In this document: piece by piece, positions 6,797-15,685 of the stretch
Numbering within the stretch: position 1 is the first letter of the stretch
How the letters are laid out: each line of letters opens with the position of its first letter
Source of the DNA: Pusillimonas sp.
GTDB taxonomy: Bacteria > Pseudomonadota > Gammaproteobacteria > Burkholderiales > Burkholderiaceae_B
DNA: 64,000 bases
Assembly (NCBI RefSeq): GCF_029263785.1
Contig: NZ_JAJUFE010000004.1
Span: forward strand, 51,539-115,538
Reading direction: 5' to 3'
The notes under the pieces: model-generated
Database searches by the model: none
Seen by the model: the letters and a program-made list of their open reading frames with translations, nothing else
Told to the model about the DNA's origin: nothing
Made by a program: the position numbers and the translations under genes

Positions 6797-7627
6797 ATGA
6801 CTATGAAGAAAAAGCTCGCCATCGTAGTGTGCAGTGTGCCTTTCGCGCTGGCGCCCATTGCCTATGCACAAACTGGCGGTACAGTAGAAGGCACCACCTC
6901 GCCTCAATCCGGAAACCAGACGGATATGGGTGCAGACGGCGCATCGAATTCCGGCGGCACTGCTGGTAGTGCTTCTTCCGGCAGCAACGCCTCGAGCAAT
7001 GCCTCGTCGAACGGGGGCACCACCAATACCAACGACACAACATCCAGGCAGTCCTCCTCAAGTTCTGCTCCAGAATCTGGTTCATCGGCAAGTGGCAGCA
7101 GCGCGTCGTCGGCCGGATCGACCGGTGGCGATTCCACGACCTCCGGTGCCCCTGCCGGCGATGCCGCAAGTAATGCGGGTGCCGGAAACGCTTCGGGTTC
7201 CACAACCCCAAGCGGCTCAGATACCACCCCATCCACAAGCAGTTCGTCAGGCAATTCGGCCACCACGGGTTCAAGCGCCGGCGCCACGCCCGATCCGGCG
7301 AGTGGTGAAAGCTTTGACGCCAAACTCAAAGGAAAATCGGTCTATAACGAGAACGACGAGAAAGTGGGTGACGTCAAGGATCTTGTGATGTCTTCCGACG
7401 GTAAGGTGACTCACGTTGTTCTGGGCGTCGGCGGCTTTATCGGCGTTGGCGAACACCCCGTCGCCATCCCCTTTGACGAAATCAATACTACCGGCGACAA
7501 GCTGACCCTGCGTGGCTATACCAAAGAGAAGCTGAAGGAAATGCCGGCCTACGAATATCCGAAGGATGACCGCTCGGCCGCTCCCGCACCCGCCACTTCG
7601 GGTGCCTCACCAATGGGTCCGCGCTAA
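6797..7627 (+). CDS. Secreted PRC-barrel protein with long Ser/Gly/Ala-rich linker
   Basis: A 276-residue protein with a signal peptide (MTMKKKLAIVVCSVPFALAPIAYA). About 145 residues of low-complexity Ser/Gly/Asn/Ala/Thr sequence follow (roughly 25-170), then a PRC-barrel domain (SVYNENDEKVGDVKDLVM through VAIPFDEI and LTLRGYTKEKL). PRC barrels bind surfaces or proteins, and secreted versions in Burkholderiales are commonly stress-induced. AGGAG at 6787-6791 supports ATG 6797. The linker is probably disordered and suggests tethering or cell-wall spanning. Confidence 0.8.
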   Translation: MTMKKKLAIVVCSVPFALAPIAYAQTGGTVEGTTSPQSGNQTDMGADGASNSGGTAGSASSGSNASSNASSNGGTTNTNDTTSRQSSSSSAPESGSSASGSSASSAGSTGGDSTTSGAPAGDAASNAGAGNASGSTTPSGSDTTPSTSSSSGNSATTGSSAGATPDPASGESFDAKLKGKSVYNENDEKVGDVKDLVMSSDGKVTHVVLGVGGFIGVGEHPVAIPFDEINTTGDKLTLRGYTKEKLKEMPAYEYPKDDRSAAPAPATSGASPMGPR

Positions 7628-7763
7628 CGGTATCTGAACATGAAAAAGGGCGGGCCCGGCGGCCTGCCCCATTTCCTGCCCGGAACTACATGGGCGATTC
7701 GACCCGCACTTTGTTTAATACTACGCACCAAGTTTTACTACGGCAGTAAGTATGGAGCCAATA

Positions 7764-7970
7764 ATGAACGATTCCACCAAGAAACCAGATGACGGCACTC
7801 CCTTCCCGACCAAGGAAGATCATCCTGACTCTCCAAGCGTGAATGCCCCTGCGCAACCTTCGACGAAGAGATCTGAGGAAGAACGCCTGGATGAGGGGCT
7901 TGAAGAGACATTTCCGGCGAGTGATCCGATCTCGATCAACACAGAAAAAGACAAAAAGAAAGCAGGCTGA
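7764..7970 (+). CDS. Small acidic protein with DEGLEETFPASDP motif
   Basis: A 68-residue highly charged, probably disordered protein ending in the conserved signature EERLDEGLEETFPASDPISI. This motif defines a widespread family of small proteobacterial proteins of unknown function. The start is ATG 7764 with GGAG at 7754-7757; the earlier ATG at 7752 overlaps that ribosome-binding site. The last codons lie inside a hairpin that serves as terminator for the convergent 47-residue gene. Confidence 0.7.
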   Translation: MNDSTKKPDDGTPFPTKEDHPDSPSVNAPAQPSTKRSEEERLDEGLEETFPASDPISINTEKDKKKAG

Positions 7971-7982
7971 ATCAGCCTGCTT
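7943..7982 (-). terminator. Minus-strand intrinsic terminator embedded in a convergent CDS
   Basis: A perfect 11-bp stem, AAGCAGGCTGA / TCAGCCTGCTT (7960-7970 with 7972-7982), is followed on the minus strand by TTCTTTTTGTCTTTTTC. It ends leftward transcription of the 8023-8166 gene. The left arm and the T-run are encoded by the last Lys codons and the stop of the 7764-7970 gene. Confidence 0.75.
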
Positions 7983-8022
7983 CGATTAGCCCGATAGGGC
8001 TTCCGGGATGCAATGCGGCGGA

Positions 8023-8166
8023 TTAATCTTTTTCGTCGCGCTTGCTTTTGGACTGCTGATTTGACTCGCGGCTGCCTTCGTTCTTGGAGCGATCAGCGTC
8101 GGGCGCGACCCAGTTCAGGGGTTCGATCACAAAAGGGGGTTTTTTCTGTGTCGGCTTTTTCGACAT
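8023..8166 (-). CDS. Small charged protein, 47 residues
   Basis: ATG at 8166 is preceded on its strand by AAGGAGAG with good spacing, and the frame ends at TAA 8023-8025. The product begins MSKKPTQKKPPFVIEPLNWV and continues with a Lys/Arg/Asp/Ser-rich tail (SKSKRDEKD). It is hydrophilic, without membrane segment or signal peptide. No family is recognised. The strong ribosome-binding site and a dedicated terminator make it a believable gene. Confidence 0.65.
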   Translation of the reverse strand: MSKKPTQKKPPFVIEPLNWVAPDADRSKNEGSRESNQQSKSKRDEKD

Positions 8167-8323
8167 GTGTAGAACTCTCCTTGCAAGCAGCGGCCGGACG
8201 CGACATGCGTCGGCAACACAGATAAGTATACCATCTTATGTCAAGTTTATCCAGTATTCGCTACGATCGTCGCTCAATTTGACGCTATCATGGCGTAATC
8301 ATTTTCAACATAGAGCGCAACAG

Positions 8324-9007
8324 ATGGATCACAGCGTTAAAGCTGCCCTGGCTCGCTGGCCAGACGTCCCTGCCGTTTTTGGCTGGCTTTCATTATCGGA
8401 ACAAGGCAAGTGGCGCTTCCACCCTGATGGCAATGGCTGGGACATCGAAGCGGCGTGCGCCCCGTCAACTCCTGAACCCGGCGAACCGATCCACAACGAA
8501 CAGATTCTTGAGTTCATAAACCGGAACTATTCAGGCGACCCGCAGGGCCGATGGTTTTTTCAGAATGGCCCACAACGGGTATACGTGCGGCTGGACGCTG
8601 CCCCTTTCATTCTGCATCTGGACACCCCCTCCCTCACCCTTTATACACACAACGGACTGGCCGTTGGGCAGATCCGTGAATGGTGGATTGATGAACACGG
8701 TCGCCTGTTCGCCCAAACCGAGCATGGCCCGGGTATGATCGCCGGACGGGATGCTGCGGTTGTATTCGAGGCCTTGCATGGTGAAGACGGTACGCCATTG
8801 ATCGAAAAAATTGAAGACGCAGCGTTTGATGCGTCGAACGTGAACATTTCAACCCTGCTGGCAGGTGGTGACTTTGCCGGGATGAAAGTGCGGCTTGTTC
8901 GCCCAGGCACTGACAAAACCGACGATTCAAGCGCCGCCGCCGTGTACTACTGCACAGCTCAAAACCTTGAGGCCTGCCTGGGTTTTACCCGTATCCCGGC
9001 ACCGTGA
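8324..9007 (+). CDS. Conserved hypothetical protein
   Basis: A 227-residue soluble protein. ATG 8324 is chosen because MDHSVKAALARWPDVPAVFGWLSL is a natural N-terminus and the extra upstream frame is AT-rich and non-coding in character. It is rich in Trp and aromatic residues, with blocks such as GRWFFQNGPQRVYV and REWWIDEHGRLF. The pattern resembles a family conserved in Burkholderiales (possibly annotated DUF2946), but I am not certain of the name and know no function. The Nudix gene follows 32 bases later on the same strand. Confidence 0.65.
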   Translation: MDHSVKAALARWPDVPAVFGWLSLSEQGKWRFHPDGNGWDIEAACAPSTPEPGEPIHNEQILEFINRNYSGDPQGRWFFQNGPQRVYVRLDAAPFILHLDTPSLTLYTHNGLAVGQIREWWIDEHGRLFAQTEHGPGMIAGRDAAVVFEALHGEDGTPLIEKIEDAAFDASNVNISTLLAGGDFAGMKVRLVRPGTDKTDDSSAAAVYYCTAQNLEACLGFTRIPAP

Positions 9008-9039
9008 ACAGCCAGCCCAAATAAATATAGAATAGGGCC

Positions 9040-9627
9040 ATGACGACCCCCGCCCCTTCTTTCTATTTTCCTGCGCCGCGCACTCAAAAATTCTGCAGTC
9101 AATGCAGCGCTGCGATCACTTTGCGCGTGCCACCCGACGACAATCGCTTGCGGGCTGTCTGTGAAAATTGTGGGGCCATCCATTACCAGAACCCACGCAA
9201 TGTCGTGGGTGTATTGGCGGTCTGGGATGACAAGGTGCTGTTGTGCCGACGCGCTATCGAGCCACGTTACGGCAAATGGACGCTGCCGGCCGGCTTCATG
9301 GAGCTTGGCGAAACAACAGCGCAGGGAGCCATGCGCGAAACACAGGAAGAAGCAGGAGCCCAGATCGAGCTTGGCCCCTTGTACACGGTCATTGACGTAC
9401 CCCATGCCGAGCAGGTCCATTTCTTTTACCTTGCCCGGGCCTTGTCTGACGAGCTGTTTCCGGGCCCCGAAAGTCTCGAGGCCCGTTATTTTCCGCTGGA
9501 TGAAATCCCGTGGTCATCGCTGGCCTTTCGGACGGTGATCACGACACTCGAGCATTACGTGGCCGATGTCGAAAAAGGCGATTTCCCAATGCATCACTAC
9601 GATATTCCCCTGCCGGTACCCGACTAA
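9040..9627 (+). CDS. Nudix hydrolase with N-terminal zinc ribbon
   Basis: A 195-residue protein. The zinc ribbon has two CxxC pairs (FCSQC near 22-26 and CENCG near 45-49). The Nudix domain has a complete box [22 protein letters not shown], which holds the catalytic REx2EE core. Nudix enzymes hydrolyse nucleoside diphosphates linked to another group. The arrangement is NudC-like, but the NudC-specific SQPWPFP segment is absent, so NADH pyrophosphatase activity is not implied. The aat gene begins 11 bases downstream. Confidence 0.85.
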   Translation: MTTPAPSFYFPAPRTQKFCSQCSAAITLRVPPDDNRLRAVCENCGAIHYQNPRNVVGVLAVWDDKVLLCRRAIEPRYGKWTLPAGFMELGETTAQGAMRETQEEAGAQIELGPLYTVIDVPHAEQVHFFYLARALSDELFPGPESLEARYFPLDEIPWSSLAFRTVITTLEHYVADVEKGDFPMHHYDIPLPVPD

Positions 9628-9638
9628 GCCTTCCCAAC

Positions 9639-10391
9639 GTGAACCCACTGGTCTGGATCGACGAACACACCCCTTTGCCGCATCCCAGCAGGGCGCTACC
9701 AGAAGGCCTGCTGGCCGTGGGCGGCGAGCTGACCATCCAACGCCTGACCGAAGCCTACACGCACGGTATTTTTCCGTGGTTCAACGAAGGCGACCCGGTG
9801 CTGTGGTGGAGCCCGGACCCGCGCATGGTGCTGGCCTGCTCCGACTTTCGCGTTTCGAAATCCTTGCGTAAGCGACTGCGTCAGCTCGCGCGGGATGATG
9901 CGAACCCCTGGGCCTCCTGGCAGATACGCATCAATACGGCCTTTGCACAGGTCATACAGGCTTGCGCCGAACCGCGAGGAGGTGTTGCCGGCACATGGAT
10001 ATCGCCACAGATCCGGGCGGCTTACCAGGCATGGCATCAGGCCGGCTATGTTCACAGCATAGAGACGTGGAAAGACGGCGAGCTGGTGGGTGGTCTTTAC
10101 GGCGTATGTCTGGGCCACATGTTTTTCGGCGAGTCGATGTTTACACGTGTGCCCGATGCTTCGAAGATGGCCTTGGCTTATCTGGTAACACTGCTTCAAA
10201 GGCATGGCATAGATCACATCGACTGCCAGCAACAAACAGCACATCTGGCGCGTCTGGGTGCACGGCCCATCGATCGCGAACTATTTCTGGAGATGCTGGT
10301 TGCCGCCCAGAAGCACCCGACACCTCATTGGACGGCGGGCAGACTCTTATCCGACGGGCAGCTTGCAGCCCTGCCACGCAAGACGCCATAA
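9639..10391 (+). CDS. aat: Leucyl/phenylalanyl-tRNA-protein transferase
   Basis: A 250-residue enzyme that transfers Leu or Phe from aminoacyl-tRNA to N-terminal Arg or Lys of proteins, marking them for ClpS/ClpAP. The family motif set is present: [41 protein letters not shown] and [21 protein letters not shown] 9639 is chosen because it gives the usual family length; the longer frame overlaps the Nudix gene. The second N-degron transferase, bpt, follows 31 bases downstream. Confidence 0.95.
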   Translation: MNPLVWIDEHTPLPHPSRALPEGLLAVGGELTIQRLTEAYTHGIFPWFNEGDPVLWWSPDPRMVLACSDFRVSKSLRKRLRQLARDDANPWASWQIRINTAFAQVIQACAEPRGGVAGTWISPQIRAAYQAWHQAGYVHSIETWKDGELVGGLYGVCLGHMFFGESMFTRVPDASKMALAYLVTLLQRHGIDHIDCQQQTAHLARLGARPIDRELFLEMLVAAQKHPTPHWTAGRLLSDGQLAALPRKTP

Positions 10392-10422
10392 TGAGGCAAG
10401 CCACTGCCTGTTGAGCGACGTC

Positions 10423-11142
10423 ATGAGTTACCCCAACGAGCCCACGCTCAAGACCCTCCAGTTCTACTCGACCGCATCGTACCCCTGCAGCTATATCGAC
10501 GGGCGAGAAGCCCGTTCGCAGGTCGCAGCACCCACACACCTTATTGATGCATCCACGTATTCCCAATTGGTATTGCAAGGGTTTCGCCGCAGCGGTTACT
10601 TTACCTACCGGCCCCACTGCGATACCTGTCGGGCATGTCTGCCCATTCGCGTAGCCGTGAACGACTTTCAACCCAATCGGACCCAACGAAAGATCTGGCG
10701 CAGGCATCAGGGGCTTCGTGCAAGCAATGCGCCGCTTGAGTTTCAACCCGAGCATTTTGAACTTTATCGTCGTTATGTTTCGACCCGCCACGCGGGCGCC
10801 GGCATGGATGACGACGATCAGTCGCAATACACGCAGTTTCTGCTGACAAGCCGGGTAGACACCACACTTGTCGAGTTTCGTGACCAAGACGGTACGCTGT
10901 GCATGGTCTCCATAATCGATATTCTCGATACGGGGCTGTCCGCCGTCTATACCTTCTTTGACCCGCAGGCGCCAGGCAGTCTGGGCACCTATGGTGTGCT
11001 CTGGCAGATCGATCGCTGCCGCGCCATGGGCCTGCCATGGCTGTACCTGGGGTACTGGATCGAAGAAAGCCGTAAAATGGCGTACAAAATACATTATCAG
11101 CCTTGCGAAATACTGCGCGGCAGTCACTGGACCCCTCTTTAA
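10423..11142 (+). CDS. bpt: Aspartate/glutamate leucyltransferase (bacterial N-end-rule transferase)
   Basis: A 239-residue member of the ATE1-related Bpt family, which adds Leu to N-terminal Asp or Glu to create a ClpS degron. The cysteine-bearing N-terminal segment is present ([26 protein letters not shown]), and the C-terminal acyltransferase core has [23 protein letters not shown] 10423 gives normal length. It sits between aat and pyrD, an order known from Bordetella-type genomes, and the pyrD start is only 4 bases after its stop. Confidence 0.95.
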   Translation: MSYPNEPTLKTLQFYSTASYPCSYIDGREARSQVAAPTHLIDASTYSQLVLQGFRRSGYFTYRPHCDTCRACLPIRVAVNDFQPNRTQRKIWRRHQGLRASNAPLEFQPEHFELYRRYVSTRHAGAGMDDDDQSQYTQFLLTSRVDTTLVEFRDQDGTLCMVSIIDILDTGLSAVYTFFDPQAPGSLGTYGVLWQIDRCRAMGLPWLYLGYWIEESRKMAYKIHYQPCEILRGSHWTPL

Positions 11143-11146
11143 ACCG

Positions 11147-12193
11147 ATGTCCCTGCTTTTCAATTCCTATCCGCTGGCGCGCACGGCGCTGTTTTCCCTG
11201 GACGCCGAAACCGCTCATGAACTGACCCTCTCTTCCCTTCAGAAAGCCTACGATTGCCGACTAACTCGCCAGCTCTTGTCCAGCCGGCCCAGCCTGCCCG
11301 TGCAACTGATGGGCATGTCGCTGCGCAACCCCGTCGGGCTGGCGGCCGGACTCGACAAGAACGGTGCGCATATCGACGCGCTGGGCCAGTTGGGTTTCGG
11401 CTTCATTGAAGTGGGTACCGTTACGCCCCGCGCGCAGGCCGGCAATCCAAAGCCGCGCATGTATCGTTTGCCCGAGGCCAATGCCTTGATCAATCGCCTG
11501 GGTTTCAACAACGATGGCCTTGAGCGGTTCATTGCCAACGTCAAACGCAGTACCTGGCGCAAGGAAGGCGGGATCCTGGGACTGAACATCGGCAAGAATG
11601 CCGATACACCCATCGAAAAGGCAGTCGACGATTATCTGATTGGCCTCGAGGGTGTTTATCCTCACGCCGACTATGTGACAGTGAACATATCATCGCCCAA
11701 CACGCAGAATTTGCGCAGTCTGCAAGGCGGAGACGAGCTTGATGCACTATTGGGCGCGCTTCGAGAAAAACGTGAGGCTTTATCAGACACGCATCAGCGA
11801 CGTGTGCCGCTGGTGGTCAAGATCGCGCCCGATCTTTCCCCCGAGCAGATCGACCGTGTCGCGGAAATACTGCCGCGTCACGACATCGATGGCGTCATAG
11901 CAACCAATACCACCATTACTCGCGACGCTGTGCAGGGACACCCTCATGCAGGGCAAGCCGGAGGGCTTTCGGGCCCGCCGGTCCACGCCCTTTCGCTGAT
12001 CGTTATCGAAAGGCTCAGGCAGCGTCTGGGCAACACCTTGGCCATCATTGGGGTGGGCGGCATTCACGAAGGCCGTCATGCGCAGGAAAAAATCGCGGCC
12101 GGTGCCAATGCCGTGCAGCTGTACACGGGCCTGATTTATCGCGGCCCGGCGCTGGTCAAAGAGTGTGTACGGGCATTGAGCACTGCCCGGTAG
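11147..12193 (+). CDS. pyrD: Dihydroorotate dehydrogenase (quinone), class 2
   Basis: A 348-residue membrane-associated FMN enzyme oxidising dihydroorotate to orotate with ubiquinone in pyrimidine synthesis. The class 2 N-terminal helical extension, where quinone enters, is present (residues about 1-45). The FMN barrel shows [31 protein letters not shown]-type [11 protein letters not shown] with the catalytic Ser, IATNTT, and GVGGI near the end. ATG 11147 follows the bpt stop closely, so it is in the aat-bpt-pyrD operon, which ends at the terminator at 12237-12273. Confidence 0.96.
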   Translation: MSLLFNSYPLARTALFSLDAETAHELTLSSLQKAYDCRLTRQLLSSRPSLPVQLMGMSLRNPVGLAAGLDKNGAHIDALGQLGFGFIEVGTVTPRAQAGNPKPRMYRLPEANALINRLGFNNDGLERFIANVKRSTWRKEGGILGLNIGKNADTPIEKAVDDYLIGLEGVYPHADYVTVNISSPNTQNLRSLQGGDELDALLGALREKREALSDTHQRRVPLVVKIAPDLSPEQIDRVAEILPRHDIDGVIATNTTITRDAVQGHPHAGQAGGLSGPPVHALSLIVIERLRQRLGNTLAIIGVGGIHEGRHAQEKIAAGANAVQLYTGLIYRGPALVKECVRALSTAR

Positions 12194-12236
12194 GCATCGC
12201 GTTTGTCCCTATCCGCGAGCCGAGTCAAAAACGAAC

Positions 12237-12273
12237 AAAGCCCCGGCAAGCCGTGTAAGCTTGTCGGGGCTTT
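12237..12273. terminator. Bidirectional intrinsic terminator between pyrD and phaP
   Basis: The stem AAAGCCCCGGCAAGC / GCTTGTCGGGGCTTT has a short loop (CGTGTAA). The flanking A and T runs suit termination from both sides, serving the convergent pyrD and phasin genes. Confidence 0.85.
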
Positions 12274-12339
12274 GCATGCCGATCAGTCTGATCAAGGCTG
12301 ACGGCAGGCCGGCCGGGACCGGCCGATGGGTGTAACTTT

Positions 12340-12918
12340 TTACGCTGCGCGGCGCGAACGCGATGCCGGCTTGGCCGCAGCTTCGGCTGCCGAAGTGGCT
12401 GCCTGGAAAGTCGCGTTGGCAGCGGCAGTCAGGTTTGATTCCGCAGTTTGAGTGGCTTGCTTTGCAGCTTTGCTCAGCGACTCGTAGGCGTTGTTCACAG
12501 AAGCTACAGTGGATTTCATCAGGGCAACGGCACTTTCAGAACCCGTGGGGGCAGTTTTGGCGAACTGTTCGATCGCGTCGCTGACTTGCGCCTGCGTCTG
12601 CTCAATCTGGGTTTCGGTCAGGCGACTCAGATCCCCGTGCAAGGACGAAAAAATATCGTAGACATGCTTGCTGTAAGCCAGGGTCTTTTCAGCACTGGGT
12701 TGAACCAGCGAACTGGTAAAGGCAGCGGCTTCCTGAGCGTCCTTGACTTCGATAGCCACTTGCGACTTCTGAGCGGCTTCGTCCAGAGTAGCCTTCATGA
12801 CCTTCAGATTAAGATCAACGAGCTTTTCAAAACCGTTGAAAAACGCGCCTTGGACTGCGAGCAGATTGTCCAGCGTCGCTTTCTGCGTTGCGAAAACGTT
12901 TTGTGGGATAGCGCTCAT
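12340..12918 (-). CDS. phaP: Phasin family protein
   Basis: A 192-residue amphipathic, helix-rich protein without signal peptide. It matches the phasin family (PHA granule-associated protein): an N-terminal block with QKATLDNLLAVQGAFFNGFEKL, a central coiled segment, and an Ala-rich tail ending KPASRSRRAA. Phasins coat polyhydroxyalkanoate granules and control their size. ATG 12918 has GAGGAA just upstream. The PHA synthase genes are not in this window. Two palindromic boxes upstream may bind PhaR. Confidence 0.9.
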   Translation of the reverse strand: MSAIPQNVFATQKATLDNLLAVQGAFFNGFEKLVDLNLKVMKATLDEAAQKSQVAIEVKDAQEAAAFTSSLVQPSAEKTLAYSKHVYDIFSSLHGDLSRLTETQIEQTQAQVSDAIEQFAKTAPTGSESAVALMKSTVASVNNAYESLSKAAKQATQTAESNLTAAANATFQAATSAAEAAAKPASRSRRAA

Positions 12919-12973
12919 GGTGAGTTCCTCGAATTGGGGCGCTTGGTGGAATGCCAAGCAGTTAGCAACCTTT

Positions 12974-13045
12974 TTGTTGCATTGCACAAATATCATTTTA
13001 CGGTTTTCTCACGGCGCGTCAAGCATTTTTTGCTGCGCCGCAACA
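12974..13045 (-). promoter_or_regulatory. Possible PhaR-type operator pair upstream of phaP
   Basis: Two related imperfect palindromes, TTGTTGCATTGCACAA (12974-12989) and TTGCTGCGCCGCAACA (13030-13045), lie 56 and 112 bases before the phaP start. In PHA-storing bacteria PhaR represses phasin genes through TGC/GCA-rich sites, so these boxes are candidates. The spacing and partial sequence similarity are visible; the regulator is inferred. Confidence 0.4.
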
Positions 13046-13088
13046 AATAACACTGAAACCGTGGCCTGACGGCAACCGCCCTGAATGT

Positions 13089-13907
13089 TCAGGCAACGAT
13101 GCCTTTGCGTTCGTACCCCAGGGCTTCGGAAATTTTTCCGGCCGTATCCTGCAGCAGACCAATCCATTCGTCGCGCAGCCGGTCCGCCGGCGCCGAGATG
13201 GACAATCCCGCTTGCAGTTTTCCGGTGTCGTCGTACACTCCTGCGGCGATGCAACGGACGCCCAGTTCGAGCTCTTCATTGTCGCGCGCGTAACCGTGAC
13301 GCCTGATCAGGGCAAGATCCCGTTCGAGCTGGTCGGCCTTGGTCAGACTGTTGCGAGTTGTGCCGGCGAGCCCCGTGCGCATGATATAGGCCTTGACCTG
13401 ACGTGGATCGCTGACCGACAAAAACAGTTTTCCTGTAGAGGTGAGATGCAAAGGTGCGCGCCCACCAATCGCGCGAACCACCTGCATGCCGGATCGCTCG
13501 CTCCATGCCCGTTCCACATAGACGATCTCATCGCCCTGCTGCACCGAAAGGTTGATGGTCTGCCCCGTAATCGCATGCAGCTCGCGCATATACTCCAGCG
13601 CTACTTCGCGTACGTTAAGCCGGCCCTTTACCAGGGAGCCCAATTCGAGCAATCGCATACCCAGTTGGTACATTCCGCTATCGACGCGCTCGACGTAACG
13701 CCCGACAACCAGATCATTGAGGATACGGTGGGCCGTTGAGGCATGAAGACCGGTGGCAGCAGCCAGGTTCTTGAGTGCGACCGGCTCGGTCTGCTTGGCC
13801 AGGACGTCGAGCAGCAGCATGGCACGCTCGAGAACCTGGATCGTTATCTGTGAGCCGTCGGATGATGCCGGCTCGATCGCCGTGGAGGCAACAGTAGACT
13901 GATTCAT
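13089..13907 (-). CDS. IclR-family transcriptional regulator
   Basis: A 272-residue regulator. The N-terminal winged helix is at about residues 22-80 (VLERAMLLLDVLAK, then LAAATGLHASTAHRILNDL). The C-terminal IclR effector domain follows (GRAPLHLTSTGKLFL, then ELELGVRCIAAGVYD). The target is unknown and no catabolic operon sits beside it. ATG 13907 is preferred to TTG 13928, but neither has a good ribosome-binding site, so the start is uncertain. Confidence 0.88.
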   Translation of the reverse strand: MNQSTVASTAIEPASSDGSQITIQVLERAMLLLDVLAKQTEPVALKNLAAATGLHASTAHRILNDLVVGRYVERVDSGMYQLGMRLLELGSLVKGRLNVREVALEYMRELHAITGQTINLSVQQGDEIVYVERAWSERSGMQVVRAIGGRAPLHLTSTGKLFLSVSDPRQVKAYIMRTGLAGTTRNSLTKADQLERDLALIRRHGYARDNEELELGVRCIAAGVYDDTGKLQAGLSISAPADRLRDEWIGLLQDTAGKISEALGYERKGIVA

Positions 13908-13992
13908 AAGGAGAGAATTATGTCGCAATGCAACAATCCCATATTATGAAAAAAGCCCCGGCATCTGGCAAGTGTTTTTTCTTGACTGAATG

Positions 13993-14814
13993 TCAGAGGC
14001 GCTTATCCGGCGGACTGAGCTTGCCTCCAGCCCGTTCCACTTCGGCCCGCAAGTAGGCCAGTGCTTCGGCAGCCGCAGACGGTTCTCCCTTGACGCCCAG
14101 GTCGATGTGCGGGTGCCCCTTGTCTCCCATGCTGGGCAGACTGAAGGCCTTCACACCCGGCCACTTTCGTTCAAGTTCTTCCAGGGCAGGCGTGATCCGC
14201 GACTCGGGCAGATTGAACGCCAGAAAGGAATGCTCCACCCGCGTCGTACGGTGATGCAAATGACGATAGCGAGTATCAAGCGTCCATTCCATCATTGGCC
14301 ACGCAATAACCGGAAAGCCCGGCATGAATGTGTGGTCGTGAATGAAGTAGCCTGGAATCTTGTTGTAGGGGTTGGGGACAATTTCGGCCCCTTCCGGGAA
14401 CTCCCCCATCTGTAGGCGCTGCCGATTTTCGGGCGTCGACATGTCGGCGCTTCCGCTACCACGCTGGGCCATGTCGGCGCAGCGTTCTGCGATCAGGCGC
14501 TCGGCCTCGGGGTGAAGTACCAGAGGAACACCCAGGGCCTGCGCGGTTGCCTGACGGGTCTGGTCATCGGGCGTGGCACCAATTCCACCGCAGCAGAACA
14601 CCACATCCGAACGCGCGAAGCTGCGTTCCAGGGTAGCGGCGATGGTATCGCGATCGTCTGAGATAAATTCGGCACCGGCCAGATGCATTCCCCGCTGCGA
14701 CAGCAGTTCGATCAGTTTGGGCATGTGTTTGTCCTGACGTCTGCCCGACAGGATTTCATCACCAATGATGATCAGCCGGACCAGCCGATCGGGTGTCGAG
14801 AGATTGGATGTCAT
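13993..14814 (-). CDS. CinA N-terminal (MoaB/MogA-like) domain protein
   Basis: A 273-residue protein with the molybdopterin-binding fold of CinA: IIIGDEILSGRRQDKH at the start, GGIGATPDDQTR in the middle, MPGFPVIAWPMMEW later. It lacks the C-terminal nicotinamide-nucleotide amidase domain of full CinA (about 400 residues), so it is the stand-alone COG1058 type. Related domains hydrolyse ADP-ribose or NMN-like substrates, but activity here is not shown. Its start lies 2 bases after the stop of the upstream EI24 gene, indicating an operon. Confidence 0.82.
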   Translation of the reverse strand: MTSNLSTPDRLVRLIIIGDEILSGRRQDKHMPKLIELLSQRGMHLAGAEFISDDRDTIAATLERSFARSDVVFCCGGIGATPDDQTRQATAQALGVPLVLHPEAERLIAERCADMAQRGSGSADMSTPENRQRLQMGEFPEGAEIVPNPYNKIPGYFIHDHTFMPGFPVIAWPMMEWTLDTRYRHLHHRTTRVEHSFLAFNLPESRITPALEELERKWPGVKAFSLPSMGDKGHPHIDLGVKGEPSAAAEALAYLRAEVERAGGKLSPPDKRL

Positions 14815-14816
14815 GG

Positions 14817-15623
14817 TTACACCTGATAATCAGTTTGACCAGCCGCCTGCATCGCTGTCTGTTGGCGCAGCTGGCGCAAGGCCTCCAGACTGAAATGCGC
14901 AAACACCAGTGCCGAAAAGACGGGCAGCACCAACCAGGCCGGCGGGAAAAGGTTAACCAATGCCAGCACAAGTCCAATCAGCCAATACTGGCGATTGTGC
15001 CGGCGCCATATGCGTTTGCGTTCTTGCGCGGTAGCGTGTTCGATGATGGCATCTACCCGCATCATGCGTGTAAAGGCAAAAGCCCACCAAAAAATGGGCA
15101 AGACAATCGGCAACGGAGGAATCAGCCACAAAGGCATTGTTATCAGCCAGCCCAGCGTAAACAGTACGCCCACCCATATGGCGTTCCAGGTGCTGTAGGT
15201 AGTGGCAAACTGCCCCCTTCGCACGACGCCCAGATACTCACGCCTTTCGAGATGGCGCAGAACAATGGGCATGACGAATATCGCGGCGATGACCAGGCCC
15301 AAAATGCCGGACAACGGCAACAGGATGGCGGCCGCCAGCAAGGGAACCAGATACAGCTTGAGCGAAAACATGCCCACGGCCAGCAACCATTGGTCGACCT
15401 CGTTGAGATAGTGCCAATCGAGTGCGTAGGTATCCAGCCAATGCGTAAGAGGCGTCCAGAAGGCCCAAAGCAACACCACAGCTCCGAGCAAGGCGATGAA
15501 AAACGGCAGCAGAAGCGTCATCAGCATTTTGGGGTGAAGCTGCGTGACAAGCGCCCGCTTGAACGCCACCCCTACCGCTGCCAGTCCGGTCGCCGGCCCT
15601 ACCGCAATGTCATAATCCCTCAT
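14817..15623 (-). CDS. EI24-domain membrane protein (CysZ-like)
   Basis: A 268-residue integral membrane protein with about five or six hydrophobic segments and the EI24/CysZ pattern (LPLSGILGLVIAAIFVMPIVLRHLERREY; IPPLPIVLPIFWWAFAFTRM). CysZ relatives move sulfate, while many EI24 proteins have no assigned substrate. ATG 15623 is chosen with GAAGAG 8 bases upstream; a TTG lies two codons earlier. The operon continues into the CinA-N gene. Confidence 0.75.
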   Translation of the reverse strand: MRDYDIAVGPATGLAAVGVAFKRALVTQLHPKMLMTLLLPFFIALLGAVVLLWAFWTPLTHWLDTYALDWHYLNEVDQWLLAVGMFSLKLYLVPLLAAAILLPLSGILGLVIAAIFVMPIVLRHLERREYLGVVRRGQFATTYSTWNAIWVGVLFTLGWLITMPLWLIPPLPIVLPIFWWAFAFTRMMRVDAIIEHATAQERKRIWRRHNRQYWLIGLVLALVNLFPPAWLVLPVFSALVFAHFSLEALRQLRQQTAMQAAGQTDYQV

Positions 15624-15685
15624 GGGCAATGCTCTTCAAATGAATACCCAGCTATCATAAACTCAAACACTCATCGGTTTGCCTT

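Noticed and set aside
6900..7310. Ser/Gly-rich region of the PRC-barrel gene as a tandem DNA repeat
   Set aside because: The amino-acid composition is biased, but I see no regular DNA repeat unit; it is low-complexity linker sequence.
7648..7669. GC-rich hairpin after the PRC-barrel gene
   Set aside because: One mismatch and no T-run on the plus strand, so not a convincing terminator of that gene; the A-run would only suit minus-strand termination.
8084..8323. N-terminal extension of the 8324-9007 gene
   Set aside because: It is antisense to the 47-residue gene and its ribosome-binding site, and the sequence lacks coding character.
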